Shown here: piece by piece, positions 24,301-36,300 of the stretch
Position numbering within the stretch: the stretch's first letter is position 1
Layout of the letters: every line of letters begins with the position of its first letter
DNA from: Hymenolepis diminuta
Taxonomy: Eukaryota > Platyhelminthes > Cestoda > Cyclophyllidea > Hymenolepididae
Assembly (NCBI GenBank): GCA_900708905.1
Contig: CAADRB010000015.1
Span: 1,917,093-1,981,092 of the forward strand
Length of the DNA: 64,000 nucleotides
Reading direction: 5' to 3'
Notes under the pieces: model-generated
The model's database searches: none
Told to the model about the DNA's origin: nothing
The model's input: only the letters and a program-made list of their open reading frames with translations
Translations under genes and position numbers: made by a program

Positions 24301-27300
24301 TTCTTGCACAGTTCCCTAAACACACTAAATTCTTAACTTATTGGGTAAGATATTTGTTTTTATCCTTGACAATGCTTATTCAGAATTGCAATACTTGCTG
24401 TATCTATAAGCCAGATTAGCACGACAACGACAACTAACATGGTGCAATAGAAATTTGAACACATTGTTATATGTTAAGTTCATGCAGTTATAATGAATAA
24501 TGGCTGAAAATTATCCATCTCTATGGCTTAATTGGCATCACACAAGTTTACAACTTAATTCTAAGATATAATTTAAAACTTTGAGTTTTTCATTATTTTA
24601 TTTGTGACTATGAAACATATTAAAAAAATAATCAAGGGATAGCATTAATAAATATGGGAAGTAGGACATTTTTCATTAAGGTTTAGAAGGTGGATCGAAA
24701 AGGGGATATCATAAAGTCGAAAGTCAAAAATCTTTCTTCCTTCTGAAAGCGCTGAGTTATTCACGTTGTTGTGTCAAAATTTTTCAATACCTGATTTTTA
24801 TGATATCATTTGGGGCTCAAATCCCTATTTAATTAAATTTTCATTTCCTTTACTTAGATTTGTTTGAATTCTCTTAGGGCCATGAGCAGAAAGGAAAAAG
24901 TAGCGAGGGGATTTAAACATACCTGAGTTTGTTAGAGTTCATTCACGGCTAGATCTCACTAAAGTTTTATTTTAGCTGATACGCTTAAATACTACTAAAT
25001 GAGGGGGGAGGAGGGGGGAATTATGGACTTCTTAAGTTAACCCTACGAGGACATATTTGCAAATGTTTAAAATTGATCGCTTTAAAACTGACCTACATAC
25101 CTAAAATAACGATAAATCAATTAACCTTGGCCCATAGCAATCAATTTACACAAGATATATTTAAGAGAAACCTAAATTGTTAATTAATAACTAAAATTTT
25201 GACTTCCAATTATTTTAAAAATGATATAGGTAAGATCACAGCCAAAGTTACCATCCAATGTTCATCTGAAATATTCTATTTATTGAAAATTAAATTCCTC
25301 GATACATTTCACTAACTCATCATCTCAGATAATAAGTAAGAGGTTGCTATCACCTATTATACAGAAAAAATAATGCCGCGGTATGTACAAAATTATTTTC
25401 AGGGATGATTTTAAATTTACCTGCAAGTCATTTTGAATATTAATGAAGACATATTTACAAAAAGTTGGTTATACAAAGAGCCTTTTATCAATCTTTATAA
25501 TTATATGATATTATAACAGGCTTAATAGCTGGAATGTATTTCTAATTAGTAGTATAAATATACATTCCTCCTAAACATGGTAACGCTAATTATCGTTTTC
25601 AAACATTAGTACACATTGTAATAAATATTTACAATAGTCATCCATTGCTTTGGTTGACAATATCCGCTTGATAAATTACAATCCGATCCATCCGAGATAC
25701 AACGGTTAAAGATAATGATAAGTGATGTATACTAAAACAATATCTTAATTATTCTAACAGACAATGTTGAAGTATTCGTAGCAACCTACATGAGAACTTC
25801 AGCACATATCAACAGGACTGGGAGTAGCTTGATCTGGGATTCTTATGAAGAGTGCGGTAAAGCCACCTTGGATGAACATGGTGGGTCATCAGCTACCGTT
25901 CATTGTATCTATCCAGTGGAAGGCCGATGGCTTATTCTGCGACGAAAATCTCCAAAACCTCTTTCTATTTGCCTTCTAGCCGTTTATTTTACCAAGAGTA
26001 AGTTTTTGACTTACTTTAACCTTTTATAAAACACATTTTTCTATAACGCAGAAAGTTTTGCGCCTTTTCATTTAGATAACCGCCAATATCGGCTACTGAT
26101 ATATTCAATAAATGCTAAAGAGAGTAAATCAAAAAGTTATTGAGGGTAACTGAAAGCTATCAAAGAGTCTTGCTCAATATGATTTTTGAAAATATTTTGT
26201 GAAATGTTTTCTTTGCGTAAAGTTTACGTTCCGAAATCCAAATTTCAAGTCCTGTTCCCGAGATTCATGAGCAACTGTGATTTTTTCAATTACAATGGTC
26301 AATCTTGCCAATTTTTTTCATTTTTTTCTTTCATAGGCTGAAAAAACAGAATAGTCTTATGTGATAATTTAGAGTCTTGCATGCTGGATCGCTAAAGTTG
26401 ACAACGCAACCGAATATTCCAAAAATTTAATGCCTATGCATTTTGTAATGCAAATTAATTTTATACTTAAAAATTGTCTGCTTTGTATACTTTAAAGATA
26501 CATTTATTTGGGTTTTAGCTAAGCCTCTGCAAAACCGTAAATTTTTCACATTTTGAAATGTGCGTTATAGGCCCATTAAGGATTTCAGTAGTAAATAATT
26601 GATGGCGGATGCGGGAAATGCAAAAAATTCGAAAAAAAAATTTTATCTAATTTCTGGAGGACTTAATCAAATTTAATATGGAAGAAGTTATGATTATTAA
26701 TTTAAAAAATCTCAAAGCCTATACTAAATTATTGCTATAAAGGAGGGGTTTTATGTTTATTCTTTAAAATGATAATCCGTTATTGGATGTAAAATCCTTA
26801 AAGGATCAATGATCGTTTTACTTATATATGTAATAAACGGCAACTATGGTTTTACTGCTTTAAATTAGAAAGACATAAACTAATAAAATCATGGTTAATA
26901 ATAATAATTTTTAATCTTACATAAGGCAATATATGCAAAAGTTCTGCAAGTTGTTTCAGAAGACAGATTGGCAGTTTTTGCGAAATTAATCTCACAAAAT
27001 ACTTTTAAAATCGTCTAAAAATTACGCTATCAAGTTTTGAATCATTTAGGAAAGTTATAGGCATTCTTAGAATTAAAACCTTAATTACTCTTAAATTATT
27101 TTTATTGTTGCCCACAAGATAACTAAAAAACCTGCAATTTATAATTGTGAGTAGCAACTGTCATCAGATAACATAAGTGCAACTGATAGTAGAGAGGAGA
27201 GGATTAAAATGTACAGAGAGCAACTTTAAGGTGTCAAAGGTCCTTGCGTTATTTGATTTTTGAACTGAAGTTGTAAAATATTCATTCAATAGGCAGTTTG

Positions 27301-30300
27301 CTTTCCAAAATTCATATTTTCTGATTTGTCCCTTAAGTTTTTGCAAATGCAAATCTACGATGTTCACTTTATATTCGTTTCTTTTAATCAATTGATGTTC
27401 TACAGTTTACAGTTTTAATTTAGACGGGATGAAGTAGTTAAAACTATTAATTTAACAGATCTTTGTAATCTGAATTCACTCAAGTTAAATTCTCGACATT
27501 TAAAGGAATTGATATGCTGAGAAATTAGTGATTTTAAACATTTGAAGTTATTGAAGTTACTAAAAATTGATCTCCTTGGTTTTTAAAATGTTACGTTTTC
27601 CACAAATATTCAGATCTTTAAACTGTTGCAGTCTATTTTCTGATGCGAATATTACTGATAATAAGTTTTACATCTTAGGAATCTTAGTGTTATATTTATG
27701 GCTTACATAAAAGTTAATATATATTTTTTTCAAAAATTTCGTTAACACTCTTGAAAAGAAGTGTGGCAAATAAAGGTTGTACTTAGGAAAAATTCCGAAA
27801 AGAATAAGTTGTGAATTTGTTCTGAATACGGTGCTATGTAAGTTAAAAATAAAGACAATCGCAGTCATCCTTAATAGCCGATATTCAATCGAAAAATGAT
27901 TATTTATATTTGAAAGTTCCTTTCACATAAACTTAGAATTATGAAAATAGATAGTGTCAGTAGTGTTAACAAATAACAATAAGAATTTAATTTTGAACAT
28001 AAGGCCATAATATGCAAAATGAAATATGAACTTTTGGCATGGTACGATCATTGTTAATTGCAAGATTTTTTCATCCTGATGGTTTAGTACGGGCTGCATT
28101 TAAACTCTAAATATCTGTTTCGCAAATGATTTCGATTAATGCATTTCTCACTTCATGTTGTAACTATGGATTTGCAAATTCCGACATGTTTTATCGGATT
28201 GAAAAAAGATCAATCAAATTGACTGTGTCACTTTATTATACTTGTATCCACTTAGAACAAACAACTGACGCATGGCAGAGCTCATAAGGTTTCACGCATC
28301 TAACGTATTACTAAAGCACCTAGAGCAAGTTTTACAAAGGGCGACTCAGTTAAATGTCAGACGGTTCAAATGAGCCGTTATTAAGTAAGACGATTGGTGT
28401 TCCAGTATTCTTAATGTATAATGGAGAATTAATAGACATTGAATTGTTAATATTTCTGTGGTTTAAAAGCAATTTAATTACCTCGTACAATGTGGACCCA
28501 AATGTCTGTATTAAGAGTTGAAACGATATGGAGAAATCGGGAAATATTCGGCAAAAATTATTCAGATTTCAGTTCATTCAGTAATCTAGATAAATTCCAT
28601 CCGTATTTTACTAAAACAAATCAAATAAAGAATCTAAGTTAATGAAATGAACTAATTCGAAAATAATTCAGTTAAATTTATCAAAAGGTCATTTCATCAA
28701 GGATACACCACCAACGAACTGTTAATTTCATAAACTCCTTACTACCGGTAGTGCTAGCATTTATTTGGGTCCACTAATCCTCCATCAAACACTGTCCAGC
28801 ATTTCCACAACCATTTTCTCAAACAGCTTTATTTCTTAATTGTTTTTGACAACCGAATTGCACAATAAGCCTAGAAATAATGTACACATCAGTTATCGTC
28901 ATTTAGCTAGTGACTAGAAAGAAAAATTTACCGGTCGGCAGGATGGATAATAGAATCCCAGTCTCTAAGCGGAACGACGACGGGAAAAATTTTCTCTTTC
29001 CAAAACAACCACTTCAAAACGCATTTTCTCGGTGGGTACGAAACAAGCATTGAATACAAAAAATTGGCATGGGTTTGAACACGTCACTGATGCGTATTCA
29101 ATGAGTTAAATAATCATTCCAGCTAAAAAATGAAAGGTAGGCATTATGGAATTCTATATTTGAAAAATGAGTTGGTGTCACAGACTGTTGTCAAATAAGA
29201 GAACACCTTGAACATAAGGGAGCACAAGAATTGTATATAGAACTAACCAGTCAATATTGAGAGAGGAAATTTCTCAATGTCAAGAGGAATTATGGCGATT
29301 TCGTGTTCTGGAGAGATGGCTAAATCAGAGAGAACTTTGCTTTGAGTATCAGTTTTCTCGGAAGCCTCTTTCTCTAAATCCTCCACTCACTTAAGATCTG
29401 CAAAGTAATCCAAAAAGAAGAAGGGACAGTTAGCCTAGAATATTAGAGAAAATGTGTCGCTTATCGGTTCCTAAATTGATATTTATGAATTTACTTTTAG
29501 CTAAAGAATTGTCCTTTTTCACCGCACCAGGGAGCATTCATGGGTACTCAGAGTTTGTCCAATTCGTATTTAGTGATGTTTATGATGAATTATTACCATC
29601 TTCCGTTAAAAAGTTGCTCATAAATGAAAACGAAGAAAAAAGAACAGATTTTATGTTAGGTTTGTTGTCGAACAACCTCGCATATTCTTTGCTTTTTTAG
29701 GAAACAATAAAGCTACTCACAATTGAGAGATATTTATTTTTTATTAGGTCCAAGTCAATTAGATTCCACAGTTAGACTGACCTTATCTATATTCATTGTT
29801 CTTTCATATGTGCTTCGAATGCTTTTAAATTATGATGAATATACGAGTTAAGTACTGCTCAATAAGAGAAATAAAACCTAGAACAAAGAGGGGTATTAGA
29901 AAAGTGGGAGACGTTGATTGGCGATTCAATGAAGATGTATAAGCAAACGTATATGTGTATTAGGTCGATGTTGGATCACGTAACAAGGTAAATTTAAATG
30001 GAGAGAGGTCACAATTGAGATCAAACACAATAATCGCGTGGGTGAATGTTTTTTGAACTGAACGTTAATGCAAGTCATCTCAGAATTGTGTTCATAGTTG
30101 AGGATGCGTTGATTCAGATCTGGTTAAAATTAGCTTCACGTCTAAATTGTTTCAAATAGTCTTTCAGTAAATGTAAAAACGGAGGTAAAGTCACTGAGCG
30201 TAATAAACTTGAACGATTTGAGCTCCATTCTTTCTTTTGTTAATAAAAGATTTAAAAGTGGTTTATGAAATGCACGACATTAAGAAATACAAAAAAAGAT

Positions 30301-33300
30301 TAAAATAATCCTCTCAAACCTATGAAAATAAGGTCTAAATTAATTTAGCCTACTCAAATACTATAAATCAAAGGGTGCTAATCACAATTTGAGTTCTAGA
30401 GTAATCTTAACATACTTTGCTCTTCTCCTCCAGTGAGTGCTGATTTCCGTAAATATAACGTAAATCTCCATATAAATTGTTGGGTGGGGACATTTAAAAT
30501 ATACAGTTCCACTTTGTTTGATGGTTTGAGACTCATGTTTTTAAAAAAATATTAGTTTGGATTCTACAAGAAGAGTTAATATAGTTGTGCAATGTGTCTA
30601 AGCTTGTAGCACGCACAGTGTGACGGCTCAGACATATGCTTGACCTAGTTGTCACATCTAGGTTACATAAACTAGATTTAATTGATTGACCATCTATTTC
30701 ACTTTAAATGACTTCAAATTCACTTCGTTGGGACGTATCCTGCGCCCCTCTTATTATCAACCTTTCCTTCCTCTCGCCTCTCTCTTCGGTCGTCCAGTAA
30801 ACCACAGACCCACTGCAAATATTGTATTGTTATTATGCTAACTGATAAGATTAATAGACTTAAAAAGGATATTTCTATGACTAGCTCAGCCAGATTAAAA
30901 TATTAACTTCATTTGGTACCAGCGCTATTTTGAGTCCATTTAAAATTTTCAATAGTGATGTAAGATCCTTCTCTAAGTTTCAATTAAATTTTTCAGTGAA
31001 AACGATTATAATCCATCGAATAACAAACCACCAAGCGTAGCCATTTTAATCACTTCTACTTCTATCAATTTCAAAACAGCATATATTTGGTTAAGAAATG
31101 GTGAATATCCTTTATTCATAAATAAAACAAAATGTTACATATAATATTTAATTAGGAAATAATGATGTTATTCGATGTCACATCCAACTGAACTTGGAGT
31201 AATCGCGTATTGACGGCAACTTTCCGTGTGATTTGTCATTTGTGTGAAAAACTAACTAAAGGAATGTTTCCACATTAAAGATAAATGTCCACATAACTGA
31301 ATGTGATACATGCACAAAATATACCAGGTAATAACCGGCCTCATTCTCCTATTCTGCTGGTCGTTTTCTTTGCTTTAGAAAAGTATTACTTTTTTGCTAA
31401 GGATGAATATGCCAAAAAATTAAGTAAGGTGTAATAAAGTTTTTTTCCCAGTGTTAAACAAATCTCCCTCTCTTAATCACGTAAGTTCATCTTTATTGAT
31501 GCAGAAGGTGGTTAAAAGTATCGAACGATATAACATTCATTTTGTCGGCTGTCAAGATAGAAACTGCTTCATTTTATTTTCTTTGCTCAGTAAATTTAAT
31601 ATTAAATGTTATTTACTTCTTTCTTGAATAGAATTTTGGCATGACTTTAGAATCAATTGGACTGATTACGACGAAGCATCAACCTTCGCATTTTCTAAAG
31701 TTTTATGACTATTTGAAATTTCATATATTACAAATCTGCTTTAATAAATGGGAAAATTTTCATATAAACATAAACATCGAATAAAATTTTCACCTTCTAT
31801 GTTATAATTGGAATAATTATTCGTTTTATTTTTTTATCTTAATATTAAATATATTATTTATCAATAAGATATTGGATAAGACTAGAGTATTCCAAGATCG
31901 ATGCATTTTTGTGACAAAGGTTTTTTCATTTTATTGAAATAAAACATATTATTTTTATGATTAAATTAATACTTAAATTAGATCAGTCAAAAATATTTAA
32001 ACATGACAACTTCAAACAATCGAATCTTTCATAAATACTGTAAAAATTTTCCCTTAGCTCTAATAGCATTAAAACAAAAGTTTTCCTCCATTCAAAATTA
32101 TTTCTGTCTTTTCTCCTTAAACTCCAGCTGAAGATACTTGTTTCCGAATGGTCGATCCAAAACTTAGTTCCAAAGCTCAAGGTGATGAATTTCGTTACGA
32201 GCGCCACGTCTCTCTGGAACAGTGTCGTGAATCTTGTACTGATACTCCATCATGCCAAGGCCTGGCATTCACCAAAGAGTCCCGACGTGGACGATCTGGT
32301 GATTGCCGCTTGTTCCGTGGACCAGAGAGCATCACCAGTCGAGACAACGTCGATGTTGATCAGGGGGATTTGACTCAGCCAATCAATTGTGGAAAATGGT
32401 GTCATCTTGAACAAAATGAATGCAATCGTGGTTGGTATTTAAGCAATCATTAAAGTTATGCTACTCTTGGGCAGAATTTTAATCATTCTCAAGGGAAATC
32501 TAATGAATTTAAAGAAATCAAATATTTAATACACATTATACAACCAAAAAACGTTGTGATTTGATAAATTAATAAAATGAAAAAATGAAAAAAAGAATTG
32601 TATTAAATGGTGAATACTCTCGAATTTTCAATAGAAAATATAATTAATAAGATAGAATGTTAAGTTCAGGGATATTTAACTGAGAGTATAACCTGTCCTT
32701 AAGTTGTGCCCTTGTTTGCTAACCTAACAATTGTGACCTTTTGCGTTTGTCTTGATTAGAATTCGAACGTGTTACTAAGTGTGTAAAAAGCGTGGTTTTT
32801 TGTATGACTAATTGATGCATTAAATATGAATCATTCAGTCCCCACAGTGAAGTTTTAAATATCAAAAGTGAAAATAATTTTAGACAGTCAGCATATCTTA
32901 GAATTATACAACTCCAAATAGTAATTTTAATATATCTTAAATTGTTATTCATTTCCGTCAATCATATTTGAATACTACGCCTGGTACGTCACACAGTGCG
33001 AAGTGATTTTGTTACGAACAAGGCATGTTCAGTAGATGTTCTCGCTACCAAATGCATTGATGATTAATAGAAAAAGAAACGATTAACTAAAACATCAGGA
33101 TATGAAGGCCAAAGCACGCTTTAACTATTATATACCCTAACTTTAATTAATCTAAGTAGATAATGATATACAATGAATTCTGCCGCTATTATATTTAAGG
33201 AAGAAATTCAAGAGATAGAGGTTTGATATTAGACAATTAGTCAAGGTTACACTAAATTTGAGGAGTTTTTAAAATTTGAAAATTGCAATAGTAGGGAGAT

Positions 33301-36300
33301 AAGAGGGATTTTAATTTTAAAAATGTCATATCTAAAGTTAAGTATTCCTGAGTAAATTCCCAATAGATATTCTGCACTATGACCATAACCACAAATTGAA
33401 TTGTCATCGCACTGATTAAATCTTGTCGGAATTCCATTTCTCACCATTCTCCATGACGCTTTTCCTCTTAATAAAAGTCATGTTGGAAAGCAACTGGTGG
33501 TTGTCATTTTTTATAGAATTGCTCTATTCTAATAATTTCTGCATTTGTTGATAGATACTTCTTAGGGACCAATTTACTGAAAAAAATATCAATTTTACAT
33601 GAGAGTAAAATAAATTCAATCAAACGGCAGCGTCTTCTTCACTAAACTGACCCAATGTCTGAGTGCATCATTGAACCCAAATTATCACATTATTAATATT
33701 TTAATGTATTCGTAATTTGTATTTTGGCTACACGCAGTTACGATAAGACAAAATCATTAGTACTCAAATCTCAGGCAAACTTTATTCAAAATTTCAATTA
33801 ATGCAGTGGTCTTGGTAACAGCGGAGGGTCCACGCATTGCTGCACTAAAATGAATATAAATCATTCACAACAAAAAGCATGATGTAGCATTAAACAAACA
33901 GGAGCTATTAGAATCCGGATTATTTTTCAACAGATAAACTCCGTTTTCATTATCTTTAGGTCAAGTATTTCCATTGATTCGGCAGGCTGAAGATGCAGCA
34001 TATTTGACACCAGGAACAATCATTTGGAAATTGGAAGATGCAAAGCTCCAGGTCTTGAACCCCCAGATGCAGAAAATCTTCTTTTCGTTAAAATTCAAAG
34101 GACGCATTCTTTGTGAAGCAGAATCGTGTGGTAAGTATTTAAAATTACATTGAATCATAATAAATACAAATGATTCAGAATTAATGCAATATGATGTTTT
34201 GTTTGGATTTAAGCTATTTCATATTTCGTTAATACCGTAGTGCGAGGCTTACCATAAATTTAGGGAAGTTGAATATTTTGAGGGTGATTGTGGCTTAGAA
34301 ATCACGAAAGAAAAACAAATAAAGTCATTCCGAAGTTTACTAGCTCAACTACCATTAGAAATGACGAACGAGATTTATGCTGAGTGGAAATGAAGAATAA
34401 GTGACAGCAGGTAACAAAGTGACTAAGATATAGAACAAAACCAACTATGTTTGTTGAATAACAAGATAATCAGGAAGCATTTTGTAGACAGAAGGATAAA
34501 TTATATACGGAGGAGTACAAAGAAATCACAACTCAGAGTAAAATCGATTCGTTGCCACGAGGAAGCTCCAAGTTTAATATAAATATTTCTTATTAATTGA
34601 CACAACTTCATGCCAGTGGAAATGGACTTTGTTCTGTAATGGGTAAAAAATTCATATTTTAAAAAATTTAATTGAAGATTGGATAAATTTACTGAAAAAA
34701 TAGCGAATGAACAGTAAAGATACAAGACGTTAAATTAGGTGAAAATAGGTGATAATACATATGATATAGTCGATTTTATCTTTGTCGAGGAATTGTTAAT
34801 AGTCTTAAATCTCGTTATCTTGTAGGTGCTATACACATCTTACTCGTCAGTAAAGAAGGAGAAGAAACATTTTGCACCAGCATAAATACTGATCTAATAT
34901 ATCTCCTGGATCGATACACAATCCAATGTCAAGAGACTAGGTCTACCACTAATTTGGGATCTGATACAGTCGCCATCAAAATGGTCCCCTCAAAGGCCGA
35001 CCAGTCGGCTCCAAAACTTGAGATCACTGAAGGACATGCAAGATTCATTCTAACCGACAAAAGGAGGCAAATCAGCAGTGTATCCGAAATACCAATTCGT
35101 CCCGAGGAGTTTTTCGGTAAGTTTATGAGAATGATCATGAGAATCTTGTGACTTATGCTTCTGTGATCCTTATAGATTGAGTAGAAATTATAATGCAAAC
35201 ATAATTTTATTTCCTAAAACTTTGAGGGAAAATTTAATAACCGTTGACTTTATTAAGTTAGAAGTGTCCTGGAGACGTGAATTCTGTATCCCTCTTTTAG
35301 GCCAGAAATAATCAGAGCCGTTTATTGTTTGCGTCACTGAGATGGCATCATTGAGGATCGATCCCATAACCTTTGGCTATGCGGATGTAAAAATGACAAC
35401 TTTGCTCAATCAAAGCCTCAGGCTGACCTTTTTCTAACAGCCTGTACAAAAAATAGCTGAAATCTGACATTTTTGAGGGCAGCCAATATTGATTTCGTCT
35501 GGGTGATTTGTCGGTCACCTGGAGACTAGATCATGGATGTCAACTTACCATTTAATGAATCGGCTAATGTATATCCGTAAATGAAACAGAAATTTGGGTT
35601 TCAAATTACTGAGTTCTACCACTCTTAGAATGACGTATGTGATTGCTTTGTTGTGAAATGAACTTAAAGTGTTACAAAGTATAACACAATCTTCATCACG
35701 AGTTAATATATGTGTCAAATACAGAGAAGTAGAGGAGCAAGAGACCAATTATAGCAGATGTCCATTTTAAGTGGGATGCTTATTAAAACATTTGGTTCTC
35801 CAGAATTCGCTTAGAGCCTATGCTGAGGGTTAACAAATGGATAACAATCTAACGTATCGAATTTTGAGAGATTTTGAACATATGCCTCTGATGGGATTTG
35901 GCAGGTTAATGTTTGCTGCTGGAAAATTAGCATACCATAACAAATATTAGCCTAAGAGAAAACAAAAAAGATTTTCTCTTCTTCAAAGTTTGGTTGCCTT
36001 AGTTCTCGTGAGATGAAAATTAAACGACAACTACACAAAGGATTAGACAGTATGAGTCATATTTATGAAAGGTGAAGGAATGGTGGAGCGTTTGAGAAAC
36101 GAGACAAGCTTTAGTGCATATATGAAGCAGGAAAGAGCAGAAATAGACTATTTTGCGCATATGAACGAAGGTTCATTTGATTGACGTTTACATTAATAAG
36201 TAGCTATTTTTCCTTCGAGATGCAACCGTTGCTGTAAACCACAGGTACCAAACGAGAACTAAAAGTTACAAAATTAAACCAGTATACGAACAACTAGATT

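Noticed and set aside
34929..35198. Minus-strand open frame of 89 codons
   Set aside because: It is mostly antisense to exon 6 of the FTP/PAN gene.
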